Source: Bacillota bacterium
GTDB lineage: Bacteria > Bacillota > Clostridia > Ch29
Reading direction: 5' to 3'
DNA: 64,000 nt
Assembly (NCBI GenBank): GCA_013540605.1
Contig: JABVCK010000009.1
Coordinates: 226,341 to 290,340, forward strand
The first letter of the stretch is position 1; each line of letters begins with the position of its first letter. Made by a program: the position numbers and the translations under genes. Positions 1 to 7,931 of the stretch are shown here, piece after piece. The notes beneath the pieces were generated by a model. The model was not told the origin of the DNA. It ran no database searches and saw only the letters and a program-made list of their open reading frames with translations.

Positions 1-2
1 AA

Positions 3-1283
3 GCATCCCTGGATGGAGTCCTTCAAAGGATTAAGGAGGAGGCGCCGAAATATTCAGGAAGCACAGTCATCCGGGGCATAGGCTATGACGAGGATAAACT
101 AAAAGAAAAAAGACCGCCAAACCGGTGGGAGCTTGACCGGGTTTGCCCTGATAAGCCCCTCTGGCTGTGCAGGGTAGACAGTCATTCGTGCGTAGTGAAT
201 ACAAGAATGCTGCAGCTAATTGACCTTGAGGGCGTGGACGGAGTATCTGCCGATGGCAGTGGTCAGCCCGACGGAGTGCTCAGGGGCAAAGCCAACAATC
301 GGGTAAGAAATATAGTCTACGATATGATTGATGATGATACACGGAGAAAAGCGGCATTCTATGCCCAGGAGAAAGCATTTGAGGTGGGAATCACCACCTT
401 GAACGCCCTTGAGGGAGGCAAGCTTTTTCATGATAATGATTTTATCGTTTTAAACAGAATGAAGGATGAGCTTACACTGGATGTTGAAATATTTTTTCAG
501 ACTGTTGATGTGGAGAAGGCTGTGGCGATGGGGGCCAACCGGGTCGGTGGCTGCATCATACTCGACGGGTCAATAGGATCCAGGACCGCTGCTATAATAG
601 ATGATTACCTGGACGAAGCGGGAAACAACGGCGTGCTGTATTATACCCAGGAGGAAATTGATGAATTTGTGAGAAAGGCGCACCGGGCAGGTCTTCAGAT
701 GAGTGTGCATGCGATAGGCGAAAGGGCGATTGACCAGATACTGCAAGCATACAGTAGAGTGCTCGCTGAAAACCCGGCAAAGGATCATCGCTACAGGATT
801 GAACACTTCGAACTGCCTACCTGTGAACAAATAGCACTCGCAGCACAACTGGGGATTATTCCGTCGACACAGCCTGCCTTTGATTTCTACTGGGGCGGTG
901 AAAATGGAATGTATGCAATGCGCCTTGGCAGGGATAGGGCTTTGAGAATGAATCCGCTGAACAGTATCATAAAGGGCGGGTGTATAATACTGGGAGGTTC
1001 CGACAGCGACGTAACCCCCATGAACCCGCTGCTCGGGATACATGCGGCGGTGAATCATACAAATCCTGCGCAGAGATTATCTGTAATCGATGCAATAAGA
1101 ATGTTCACAATAAACGGTGCATATGGTGTGTTCAAGGAAGATGAAGTAGGCACCATAGAAAAGGGAAAAATTGCAGACCTTGTGGTGCTTGAAGAAAACC
1201 CTCTGAAAGTTGACGCCAGCAGGATAAAGGATATAACGGCACGCTCCACGGTTAAGAGAGGGTTCGATGTATATACCGCCTGA
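3..1283 (+). CDS. YtcJ-like amidohydrolase, 5' end outside window
   Basis: The frame is open from the left edge, so only the C-terminal part of a metal-dependent hydrolase of the amidohydrolase_3 (YtcJ-like) family is present. Visible family marks are DGSIGSRTA, the metal-binding HAIGERAI, RIEHFELP and the GGSDSDVTPMNPL segment near the C-terminus, followed by the usual GTIEKGKIADLVVLEENP end that packs back on the small beta-domain. Members hydrolyse amide or related bonds; the substrate cannot be told from sequence. An ATG at 195 is internal: the upstream codons (RVDSHSCVVNTRM) match the family's conserved D-H-S segment, so it should not be taken as the start. A strong terminator overlaps the stop codon, so this is the last gene of its unit. 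Confidence 0.88.
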   Translation, partial: ASLDGVLQRIKEEAPKYSGSTVIRGIGYDEDKLKEKRPPNRWELDRVCPDKPLWLCRVDSHSCVVNTRMLQLIDLEGVDGVSADGSGQPDGVLRGKANNRVRNIVYDMIDDDTRRKAAFYAQEKAFEVGITTLNALEGGKLFHDNDFIVLNRMKDELTLDVEIFFQTVDVEKAVAMGANRVGGCIILDGSIGSRTAAIIDDYLDEAGNNGVLYYTQEEIDEFVRKAHRAGLQMSVHAIGERAIDQILQAYSRVLAENPAKDHRYRIEHFELPTCEQIALAAQLGIIPSTQPAFDFYWGGENGMYAMRLGRDRALRMNPLNSIIKGGCIILGGSDSDVTPMNPLLGIHAAVNHTNPAQRLSVIDAIRMFTINGAYGVFKEDEVGTIEKGKIADLVVLEENPLKVDASRIKDITARSTVKRGFDVYTA

Positions 1284-1303
1284 TTTTCAGGCGGTTTTTT
1301 TTT
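1276..1303 (+). terminator. Rho-independent terminator of amidohydrolase gene
   Basis: Seven-base-pair GC-rich stem (CCGCCTG / CAGGCGG) with a 5-nt loop followed by an uninterrupted run of T. The stop codon lies inside the left arm. Confidence 0.9.
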
Positions 1304-1350
1304 ATTTTATTGCAGTGATAATATGTTTATAAACGTCTATATTAAGGAAA

Positions 1351-1398
1351 GGGGACACACCGCTGCTGCGCAGGTATTCCTTGTTGCGGAATGTCCCC
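1351..1398 (-). repeat. Family A repeat, reverse orientation
   Basis: A 48-bp unit with ends GGGGACACACC and GGAATGTCCCC. Read on the minus strand it is nearly identical to the copy at 23773-23819 (ends GGGGACATTCC and GGTGTGTCCCC, with AAGGAATACC inside). It ends about 25 bp before the sigma-factor start. This is the only copy seen in this orientation. Confidence 0.8.
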
Positions 1399-1422
1399 GA
1401 TCGGAAGGAAAGGGAGGGAGAG

Positions 1423-1971
1423 ATGAATCCAGAAGAACTCCTAATCAAAAAGGCAGCCGAGGGTAGCAAGGCAGCGTTTGAAGAGCTGGTTGAGAGGTAT
1501 AAGGCTTATGTATTCGCAATAATACTGAATTTTATCAGGGACAGTCATCAGGCTGAAAACGTTGCCCAGGAAGTGTTCCTCCAGGTATACATCTCTTTAC
1601 CCCGGTACAGGTATGAGGGATTCAGAACATGGATAGGCAGGATAGCCACCCATAAAGCAATAGACTGGAAAAGAAAAGAGGGAAGGGTGGCGGAGAGGGA
1701 GAAGCCCGTTGACATGCAGCAGTTTTCACAAAGGGAGAATGTGTCCGGTAGACTTGAAGACGAGCTAGTTTTAAACGAGGACAGGGAAAGGTTAAAGGTC
1801 CTGTGCGATGGTCTCCCCCCCAGGTACAGAACCATTGTCAGGGATTTCTATTATGAAGGGAAGAGTTACAGGCAGATTGCCGAAGAAGAAGGCATAGCTG
1901 AAAAGACGGTGGAATCAAGGCTTTACAGGGCCAGAAAAATCCTCAAGGAAAAGTGGAAGGAGGGAGATTAA
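1423..1971 (+). CDS. ECF-type RNA polymerase sigma factor
   Basis: A 182-residue sigma-70 family factor of the extracytoplasmic-function type. Region 2 occupies about residues 12-80 (FEELVERYKAYVFAI, then the QVYISLPRYRYEGFRTWIGRIATHKAIDWKR stretch that binds the -10 element). Region 4 occupies about residues 120-178 with a clear helix-turn-helix (YRQIAEEEGIAEKTVESRLYRARKILKEKW). The ATG at 1423 is chosen because AAGGGAGGGAG precedes it; the frame runs 42 bases further upstream from a TTG that lacks a ribosome binding site. The next gene, 3 bp downstream, is a candidate anti-sigma factor, which fits the standard ECF/anti-sigma pair. The inducing signal is unknown. Confidence 0.93.
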   Translation: MNPEELLIKKAAEGSKAAFEELVERYKAYVFAIILNFIRDSHQAENVAQEVFLQVYISLPRYRYEGFRTWIGRIATHKAIDWKRKEGRVAEREKPVDMQQFSQRENVSGRLEDELVLNEDRERLKVLCDGLPPRYRTIVRDFYYEGKSYRQIAEEEGIAEKTVESRLYRARKILKEKWKEGD

Positions 1972-1974
1972 AGG

Positions 1975-2448
1975 ATGCACTTTACGGAACAGGAATGGGT
2001 TGAGTTTGTAAATGGACGTACGGAAGAGAGAAAAAGGAGAGCCATGGAAGAGCACCTGTATGAATGCGGCGAGTGCATGGAAACGTTCTTGTCCTGTATT
2101 ACCAAGCGGCATATAGAAAGTGCAGAGAATACGCTCTCTCCGGAATTTACCCGGAACGTGATGGCCAAAGTGGAATGGGGAGAAAGAAAAAAGGAAACCA
2201 GCGTCGGGAGATACAACGCATTTTGCTATTATGCAGCGGCGGCCTGTATCACCATAATGCTTATGGGTGCGGGGGTATTTGAAGGACTCGCAAAAACCAT
2301 ACCCCATATTTCTAAGCTACAGGTTGATAACAAGGACGTTATCCGCCTGGAAACGGGCGATCTGGTGAAGTTTGGGTGGTCTGACACATTGATGGATAAA
2401 ACACTATCTGTATTTGATGCAATAAAACCGAAGGAGGTTTTACCTTGA
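1975..2448 (+). CDS. Putative zinc-finger membrane anti-sigma factor
   Basis: 157 residues. The N-terminal part contains H-x3-C-x2-C (EEHLYECGECME, about residues 26-37), the signature of zinc-binding anti-sigma domains that hold an ECF sigma factor at the membrane. One hydrophobic segment follows (CYYAAAACITIMLMGAGVF, about residues 83-101), and then about 55 residues predicted to be outside the cell. It starts 3 bp after the sigma gene stop, and the following gene overlaps it by 4 bp, so translation is probably coupled. The anti-sigma role is inferred from motif plus position; direct similarity to a characterised member was not tested. Confidence 0.8.
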   Translation: MHFTEQEWVEFVNGRTEERKRRAMEEHLYECGECMETFLSCITKRHIESAENTLSPEFTRNVMAKVEWGERKKETSVGRYNAFCYYAAAACITIMLMGAGVFEGLAKTIPHISKLQVDNKDVIRLETGDLVKFGWSDTLMDKTLSVFDAIKPKEVLP

Positions 2449-3290
2449 AAAGAAAGAGTAAGCTTGTGGTATTTCTGTTATCCGTTATACCGGGTTTAAG
2501 CCATTTTTACCTGGGGCTGATGTACAGGGGATATATATTCCTGGGAGCGGCTGCGGCTAATGTTTTTGTTGTTATGGGCCTTACCATACTTATGCATAAT
2601 GACGATCCACTGGTACTGCTCCTGGGACTGCCCATAATCTGGTTTGCTGCACTGGTGGATAGTATAATGCTCACGGACAGGGTCAATATGAAGCTTATAG
2701 GAGAAAACAATAATGGTGAATTAGTATATCATGGAGAAGAGCAAATAGGTAAAGATTACAGCGGAGATGATATGAAAGTACAGAACAAAAAGATACTCAC
2801 CTGTTTATTTTCGGTTGTTCCGGGCGCCGGGCACATGTACCTGGGCTATCAAAAGCAGGGGCTGGAATTGATGACATTGTTTTTCTTTTCGTTCTTCTTC
2901 ATCGATTGGCTCAGGATCAGTTTTTTCATGTTCACCATTCCGGTAATCTGGTTCTACAGCATGTTTGATGCTCTGGGCAAGGTGAGCAGGGAGGAAACTA
3001 TGGAGGATGATAAATACCAGGTTTCGCTGTTCGATTTCATAAAGGATAACAGTTCAGGAATAACCGGTTCAAAGGTGCTTGGGTTTGGGCTGGTCGGGAT
3101 AGGGCTGCTGTTAATCTTCGACAGGATAATATCGCCCCTGATAACCTATCAGGTTAGAAACTACCTGCAGACGGGCATAGTGTCCTTCCTTTTCATATTC
3201 GGAGGGATCCGGATACTGTTGAGCGGCAGACGGCAGGATGCTGAAGCCAAGGAAAAGGAGGGTGAGGAAAAATGCGAAGATGTAGAGTAG
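2445..3290 (+). CDS. Multi-spanning membrane protein with two TM2-like repeats
   Basis: 281 residues beginning at a TTG that overlaps the preceding stop and is served by AAGGAGGT. Two related modules start with FLLSVIPGLSHFYLG (about residue 11) and CLFSVVPGAGHMYLG (about residue 119); each resembles the PG-G-H-Y-LG start of TM2-type domains and is followed by paired hydrophobic helices. The last 60 residues hold two more helices (KVLGFGLVGIGLLLIFD and TGIVSFLFIFGGIRILLSG) like LiaF/DUF5668-type membrane segments, then a charged tail. It belongs to the ECF operon and may help sense envelope state, but that is inference; no enzymatic motif is seen. Confidence 0.75.
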   Translation: MKRKSKLVVFLLSVIPGLSHFYLGLMYRGYIFLGAAAANVFVVMGLTILMHNDDPLVLLLGLPIIWFAALVDSIMLTDRVNMKLIGENNNGELVYHGEEQIGKDYSGDDMKVQNKKILTCLFSVVPGAGHMYLGYQKQGLELMTLFFFSFFFIDWLRISFFMFTIPVIWFYSMFDALGKVSREETMEDDKYQVSLFDFIKDNSSGITGSKVLGFGLVGIGLLLIFDRIISPLITYQVRNYLQTGIVSFLFIFGGIRILLSGRRQDAEAKEKEGEEKCEDVE

Positions 3291-3481
3291 GAACCCTCTC
3301 TCTGGGAGTTCTGCTGCCAGACCCAAAGCAACTGGGGGGAAATGCCGGATGGCATGTGAACGAGTACCAGCCGGATAGCTCCAATGGGCAGGCACGGTTT
3401 AAGGGAACCGTGCAGTGGGGCGATGGCCGCCACAGGATTACCATATTGAATGGCGGTGAAGTTCTGGTGGATGAAATATAG
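3272..3481 (+). CDS. 69-residue protein, probable internally deleted remnant
   Basis: The start overlaps the preceding gene by 19 bp and has a good GGAGG about 9 bp upstream, so translation is plausible. The first 15 residues (MRRCRVGTLSLGVLL) look like the beginning of a membrane anchor, but the hydrophobic stretch stops abruptly at PDPKQLGG and the rest (GWHVNEYQP...GTVQWGDGRHRI) looks like the end of a beta-rich domain. The simplest reading is an in-frame deletion that fused the two ends of a longer LiaF/DUF4097-like gene. It may still be expressed. No function is assigned. Confidence 0.5.
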   Translation: MRRCRVGTLSLGVLLPDPKQLGGNAGWHVNEYQPDSSNGQARFKGTVQWGDGRHRITILNGGEVLVDEI

Positions 3482-3493
3482 CACAAATTAAAG

Positions 3494-3523
3494 GATCCTC
3501 AACGACATAGTTGAGGATCTTTG
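3494..3523 (+). terminator. Terminator of ECF operon
   Basis: Stem GATCCTCAA / TTGAGGATC with an 8-nt loop, followed by a short T run. It sits just after the last small gene of the ECF operon and before the converging LysM gene, so it may act in both directions. Confidence 0.7.
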
Positions 3524-3546
3524 ATTCAGAATAGGGACATCAGCGA

Positions 3547-3912
3547 TTATACCTCTTCTTCCGCCGGTATGCATATTCTCTGTCCTATGAAAAGAGCATC
3601 GGGGTTAATACCGGGATTGGCGCTCAGCAGCACATCCAACCTGACATTGAACCTCCTTGCTATTGAATAAAAGGTATCGCCCCTCTGGACTGTGTAAGGC
3701 TCGGTACCTTCCGGGCAGGGAGGATAGACCTGTTGCCGGGGTATACATATGGTTTGGCCTATTTGAAGGAACATAGGATTCACCATCGGGTTCGCCGATA
3801 TAATTGCCTGTACGGTCGTATTAAATTGTTGAGCCAGCCTATAGAAGGTATCTCCGGCTCTGATAGTATATGCGATAGTGTTTGGAGGGCATTGTCTCCA
3901 GAAGCTATACAC
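3547..3912 (-). CDS. Two-LysM-domain protein (SafA-like)
   Basis: 121 residues made of two LysM modules: YTIRAGDTFYRLAQQFN (about residues 15-60) and YTVQRGDTFYSIARRFN (about 73-117), each ending in IGQ-ICIP. LysM binds N-acetylglucosamine-containing polymers. No signal peptide or transmembrane segment is visible, which resembles the short LysM proteins of clostridial spore coats/cortex rather than secreted hydrolases; that link is inference. The start is a GTG preceded by GAGGAGGTG. It lies 78 bp downstream of ftsX on the same strand and could be read from the ftsEX transcript. Confidence 0.85.
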   Translation of the reverse strand: MYSFWRQCPPNTIAYTIRAGDTFYRLAQQFNTTVQAIISANPMVNPMFLQIGQTICIPRQQVYPPCPEGTEPYTVQRGDTFYSIARRFNVRLDVLLSANPGINPDALFIGQRICIPAEEEV

Positions 3913-3990
3913 TTATACTTCACCTCCTCATTATAGGGTATTCACGCGGTCACAATATGTTAAATCTGCATATAAAATTATGCTATTGAC

Positions 3991-4878
3991 CTAATTGCTT
4001 TTTGCCGATGACAGTCCGAACAGGCTTCCCACAATCCCCAGGATTGCGCTCAGGGACATAACCACAATGATCATTCCGGAAACAAGCGCTTCACGGGGCG
4101 GCAAGGGAATGAAGGGAAGGGGACCTGCCATCTGGATATAAACATGCTTCAATGCGAATGCTGCCAGAGCCGCCGCCAGCATACCGCCGCCTAAGGTTAA
4201 CAGCAATCCCACCAGCAAAAACGGGAATGCGATAAAAAATTCAGGCGCACCTAACAGCCTCAGCGTGTCTATTGGCTCCTGGTTGTTGAATATCCCCAGC
4301 CTGATGATATGGGATATGATAACCAGTGTGGATATGCCCACAGCAGCTACAACCAGGTATCCCAAAGAGTTCAATACGCCCGCGATATTACGCAGACGGT
4401 CCAAAACCGCCCTGTTATCCCTGACATGTTGAATACCCGTCAAGGTACCTAACTCTTCCAGGACAGTATCCATTTTCTCCAGGTAGATTTTCACCTCGAT
4501 GAAAGGACTGAAGGGATTATCATCAAAAAATTCCAGGACACGGGCTTCTTTCCCCAGGATTGCCGCCATCCTGTCGTAGGCTTCATCTTCAGCAACCACC
4601 CGCACCTCTCTCACACCCTCAATACCTTTAATTTTCCCTAACAACTGCATCACATCGCCATCACCAATGCTTTCATCAAAAAAAACATTTATTTCGGCCT
4701 CCTCCTGGATGGCTTTAACAACTTGAGCGCTTATCCACCAGCAGGAAATGACCATGGCAAGAATAAAGAAAATGAGGCCGGTACTGAAAAGAGAAAAAAT
4801 ATTAGACAACAAGTTCAACCGGATTACCGTTTTCGCTTCTTTGAGGAAGTAAGCTGCATTATAAAAAAAGTTCTTCAT
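3991..4878 (-). CDS. ftsX: FtsX-like cell-division permease
   Basis: 295 residues with the FtsX layout: a cytoplasmic N-terminus, a first membrane helix (about residues 26-50), a large external loop (about 55-165), and three C-terminal helices (about 172-195, 215-245, 265-285). The loop includes the INVFFDE segment and the ERAYD-like DEAYDRM segment of the external domain that touches cell-wall hydrolase partners. It is the permease of the FtsEX complex, which uses ATP hydrolysis by FtsE to switch on peptidoglycan hydrolases at the septum or sidewall. The gene starts 7 bp after ftsE. Confidence 0.93.
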   Translation of the reverse strand: MKNFFYNAAYFLKEAKTVIRLNLLSNIFSLFSTGLIFFILAMVISCWWISAQVVKAIQEEAEINVFFDESIGDGDVMQLLGKIKGIEGVREVRVVAEDEAYDRMAAILGKEARVLEFFDDNPFSPFIEVKIYLEKMDTVLEELGTLTGIQHVRDNRAVLDRLRNIAGVLNSLGYLVVAAVGISTLVIISHIIRLGIFNNQEPIDTLRLLGAPEFFIAFPFLLVGLLLTLGGGMLAAALAAFALKHVYIQMAGPLPFIPLPPREALVSGMIIVVMSLSAILGIVGSLFGLSSAKSN

Positions 4879-4885
4879 CTTATGT

Positions 4886-5554
4886 TCATCCCAACCTTTC
4901 CCAGTTCATGCTTCCTTTTTCCATCCGTATATGCTTGGCATCTTTTTCACCCTCAATCAAATGGGGTGCATGGGTGGTAATAATAACCGCCGTTTTTTTA
5001 TCTTTGAAGGAAGTCAAAAGCTCCAATATTTTCAAGGCATTGTCCTTATCCAAATTACCTGTGGGTTCGTCCGCCAGTATCAATGCCGGCTTTCTGGCCA
5101 CTGCCCGGGCTATGGCGACCCTCTGGCTCTCCCCCCATGACAGGTTTTCTACAAGCGAATGCGCCTTGTGCTCCAACCCCACCTTTACCAAGGCGTCACC
5201 GGCGTTTTTCTTTAACTGGCCGGGAGGAATATCTAGAAACCGCATACCCAACATGACATTTTCCATAGCTGTTCTGCCTTTTATCAGCCTGAATTCCTGG
5301 AAGACGGGTCCGATCGCCATCCGGAGCTGCCTGATTGCCGCAGCCTGACCTTTAACAACAGGCTGTCCCAGCACCTTTAAGGAACCCATTGTCGGATACT
5401 CAGCTCCCATGAAAAGCTTTAAGAGGCTGGTTTTCCCAGAACCGTTGGAACCCGTGATATACACTATCTCACCGGGTTCAACCCGTAGGTCAATATTTTT
5501 TAAAGCCAAGGTACCGTCAGGATACCTCAAGCCGACGTCTTTTGCTTCAATCAT
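4886..5554 (-). CDS. ftsE: FtsE-like ABC ATPase
   Basis: 222 residues. Walker A is GSNGSGKT (about residues 35-42), the Q-loop is in GPVFQEFRLI, Walker B is [12 protein letters not shown], and the H-loop is ITTHAPH. It pairs with ftsX immediately downstream. The ABC signature reads [14 protein letters not shown] instead of the usual LSGGEQQR: the second G is replaced by W and Q by S. The lysine, Walker B acid and switch histidine are all present, so ATP binding is expected. The start ATG has AGGAGGCGACG just upstream. Confidence 0.93.
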   Translation of the reverse strand: MIEAKDVGLRYPDGTLALKNIDLRVEPGEIVYITGSNGSGKTSLLKLFMGAEYPTMGSLKVLGQPVVKGQAAAIRQLRMAIGPVFQEFRLIKGRTAMENVMLGMRFLDIPPGQLKKNAGDALVKVGLEHKAHSLVENLSWGESQRVAIARAVARKPALILADEPTGNLDKDNALKILELLTSFKDKKTAVIITTHAPHLIEGEKDAKHIRMEKGSMNWERLG

Positions 5555-5577
5555 TTTCGTCGCCTCCTAACCATGCG

Positions 5578-6699
5578 CTAGAATAAAACCGGTTCAATCA
5601 GCAATTCCAAATAACCATCGTGAATCTCTATGGAACGTACGATGCTGTTGCCCAGCAGCGGCTTAAGATCCAGCTCAGGGTAACCTTCCCGAAACAATGC
5701 TTCGATGGACCCGCTCTCCAGCGGCATCCCATAAAAACTGCCTTCTTTCACCTCGAATTTTAAGGTGTGCCCATCTGGAATCACAAAAGTCCCTGCCATG
5801 ACAAGATTTTTTTCTGGCATTCTCATTTCAACTCTACCCTGTGAAAAGTGGAATACCATCTCCGGGAGACGGGGATCCCCTGCCATTATATCATTAAATG
5901 CTTTCTCATCCATGGTCCCCTTGATGTTATAGAAAGAAAAAGTTGTTTTCAATGCATAGGCTGGCAAGTCGCCCTCTTCAATGACACGGGAGAACTCCTT
6001 CATAGTTTCGGAAAACGTAGGCTTAAGCTCGTCCCACATCTGCTGTAAGCCGGTTAGAAACGTTTGGTAATACTCCCTTTCTTCAGCCAGGGATACCAGG
6101 TATGCCTCCTGTTCCTCTTTTAATTGCATTTTCTTATTTCGGGATTCTTTCAACTGTTCCTGTTTCTCCTTCATCAACGCAAGTTTTTCAGCCTGTTTTG
6201 TTTTTTCAGCCAATAGCTTATCTTTACTTGCTTCCAGCAGATCCAAAAGCTCTCCCGTGTTGCGGGTGAGATCCATCAAGATATTTACGCGCCTAAGAAA
6301 AGCAGCCAGGCTGTCTGAATCCAGAATGATTTCAAGATAAGAGCTCGGCCCTCTCCTCTGATAACTCTTTAGAACCTGTTTCAGGCCTTCCTTGTTTTTT
6401 TCAAAGGCGATTTCTTCGCTTGCAATTGCCGCTGCCAAACTGTTCATCTCCCAGTTTATAGCTTCTATCTCCTCTGCAAGCTCCTTTTCCGCCCTCTCCA
6501 TCTCTTCAATCTCTTGTACCAGGCCAAATAGCTTTTGGAGGATTTCTTTCTCTTCTTTAGAAATAGCAACGAGTTTTTCTTCGATTTTCGGAAAGGATTC
6601 TGCTTGCCCGGTAACCATGCTTGCGGAAAAAAGTACCCAGACAAAAGCAATTGCCAGGCCAGGAATCAAAATTGTCATCATCTTTCCTGTCTTGAACAT
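5578..6699 (-). CDS. Secreted coiled-coil protein, likely FtsEX partner without hydrolase domain
   Basis: 373 residues from the ATG at 6699, chosen because CGGAAGGAGGG stands 5 bp upstream; the frame extends 9 codons further without a comparable site. An N-terminal hydrophobic segment (MTILIPGLAIAFVWVLFSA) looks like an export signal. Two long coiled coils follow (about residues 35-110 and 140-215), broken by YQRRGPSSYLEIILDSDSLAAFLRRV, a segment typical of the EnvC/PcsB/CwlO family that binds FtsX. Those proteins normally end in a LytM, CHAP or NlpC/P60 hydrolase. Here the last 150 residues (from about GDLPAYALKTTFSFYN) carry no such motif and are beta-rich and unrecognised. First gene of an operon with ftsE and ftsX. 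Confidence 0.8.
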   Translation of the reverse strand: MFKTGKMMTILIPGLAIAFVWVLFSASMVTGQAESFPKIEEKLVAISKEEKEILQKLFGLVQEIEEMERAEKELAEEIEAINWEMNSLAAAIASEEIAFEKNKEGLKQVLKSYQRRGPSSYLEIILDSDSLAAFLRRVNILMDLTRNTGELLDLLEASKDKLLAEKTKQAEKLALMKEKQEQLKESRNKKMQLKEEQEAYLVSLAEEREYYQTFLTGLQQMWDELKPTFSETMKEFSRVIEEGDLPAYALKTTFSFYNIKGTMDEKAFNDIMAGDPRLPEMVFHFSQGRVEMRMPEKNLVMAGTFVIPDGHTLKFEVKEGSFYGMPLESGSIEALFREGYPELDLKPLLGNSIVRSIEIHDGYLELLIEPVLF

Positions 6700-6743
6700 A
6701 TAATCCCTCCTTCCGTTTACCTTCATCGGCTTTCATATCTTTA

Positions 6744-6772
6744 ATTAAATAGAACTATCCTGTTTTTTGCAA
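6744..6772 (-). promoter_or_regulatory. Candidate sigma-A promoter for ftsEX operon
   Basis: On the minus strand TTGCAA and TTTAAT are 17 bp apart, about 45 bp upstream of the coiled-coil gene start. It is the only reasonable -35/-10 pair seen in that leader. Confidence 0.5.
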
Positions 6773-6912
6773 GCGTTTATTTTATAAATGACATTCTATA
6801 AAAGGTTCAGAATTAGCATCCCATGTTTACATTTTTAACAGCGTTAGTGTATAATCCAACCTTAGAAGGGTGAGTTGCTCTTAATTATTTCCATATTACT
6901 GCCTTATTCCAA

Positions 6913-6930
6913 GCAGATACAAGCATCTGC
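6913..6930. promoter_or_regulatory. Inverted repeat, candidate activator site upstream of ptb
   Basis: GCAGAT-N6-ATCTGC centred about 45 bp upstream of the -24 element of the sigma-54 promoter. Enhancer-binding proteins bind such dyads, usually somewhat further upstream. The assignment to the PrpR-like activator encoded nearby is inference. Confidence 0.4.
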
Positions 6931-6965
6931 AGGCACGGTAGTTTTAAGTGTGAAAGATCAATTAA

Positions 6966-6981
6966 TGGCATACAATTTGCT
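6966..6981 (+). promoter_or_regulatory. Sigma-54 (-24/-12) promoter of ptb-buk
   Basis: TGGCATACAATTTGCT has GG and GC separated by exactly 10 bp and matches the TGGCAY-N5-TTGCW consensus. It lies 41 bp upstream of the ptb start. A sigma-54 activator is encoded downstream of buk, which supports it. Confidence 0.85.
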
Positions 6982-7021
6982 TATATACTTATAAAGGATA
7001 TACTTACTGTGGGGTGATAAG

Positions 7022-7924
7022 ATGATAAGGACATTTGAAGAAATACTCAGCAAAGCAAGGGAGAAAGGGCCGAAGACCATCGCCGTGGCAGTGGCTCAGG
7101 ATGAGGATGTTCTTAAGGCTGTGTATGCTGCCTACAAGTATGGCATAATCAATGCCGTTTTTGTTGGTGATAAGGAGATAATCGAGAGCATTGCCCGGGA
7201 AAACGGTATCGACCTTGACGGTTTTGAGATTATCGATGTGAAGGACAAGGCTGAGGCGTGCAGGATAGCAGTGGAGCAGGTGAGAAAGGGCAAGGCCTCT
7301 ATGCTCATGAAGGGATTTGTAGACACGTCGGTTGTACTGAAGGCGGTACTGGATAAAGAAGCCGGATTGATGTCAGGCAGCCTTTTAAGCCACGTGGGGG
7401 TGCTTAAGGTGGAGGGATACGACAGGCTGTTCATTTTAAGCGATGCGGCGATGAATATTGCGCCGACCCTGGAGGAAAAGGTCAAAATCATTGAGAATGC
7501 CGTGAAGGTGGCGCATGCCCTGGGCAACGACAACCCAAAGGTTGCGGTGCTCTGCGCCGTGGAAAAGGTTAACCCGAAGATGCAGGCTACCCTGGACGCG
7601 GACGAGCTGGCGAAGATGAATGAAAGGGGAGAGATCAGGGGTTGTACTGTCGGAGGGCCCTTTGCCCTTGACAACGCCGTATCGGTTGAAGCCGCAAATC
7701 ACAAAGGGATAAAACACCCCGTTGCGGGTCATGCCGATGTACTCATCACACCGGATATAGAGGCCGGGAACCTGCTGAACAAGTCCATGGAATACTTCGG
7801 GAGGGCTGAGAAAGCCGGGATAATTATGGGTGCAGGGGCCCCGATTGTGCTTACTTCAAGGGCAAGCTCGGATGAATCAAAATTGAATTCCATAGCTCTG
7901 GCAGTGTTGATTTCCAGCAAATAA
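7022..7924 (+). CDS. ptb: Phosphate butyryl/acyltransferase
   Basis: 300 residues, full length for Ptb. It moves the acyl group from acyl-CoA to phosphate, making acyl phosphate for the kinase next door. Family marks include LMKGFVDTSVVLKAVLDKEAG, LSHVGVL, SDAAMNIAPTLEEK, VEKVNPKMQATLDA and the C-terminal GADVLITPDIEAGN-like segment. The ATG follows GTGGGGTGATAAG. Transcription is probably from the sigma-54 promoter upstream. In this cluster the acyl group probably comes from Kor-generated acyl-CoA (isobutyryl, isovaleryl or similar) rather than classical butyrate synthesis, because no crotonase-type genes are present. Confidence 0.93.
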   Translation: MIRTFEEILSKAREKGPKTIAVAVAQDEDVLKAVYAAYKYGIINAVFVGDKEIIESIARENGIDLDGFEIIDVKDKAEACRIAVEQVRKGKASMLMKGFVDTSVVLKAVLDKEAGLMSGSLLSHVGVLKVEGYDRLFILSDAAMNIAPTLEEKVKIIENAVKVAHALGNDNPKVAVLCAVEKVNPKMQATLDADELAKMNERGEIRGCTVGGPFALDNAVSVEAANHKGIKHPVAGHADVLITPDIEAGNLLNKSMEYFGRAEKAGIIMGAGAPIVLTSRASSDESKLNSIALAVLISSK

Positions 7925-7931
7925 ATAATAG

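Noticed and set aside
1330-1340. ECF-type autoregulatory promoter (CGTC -10 element at about 1334) before the sigma gene
   Set aside because: The CGTCTA string is suggestive, but no matching AAC-type -35 element lies at the proper distance.
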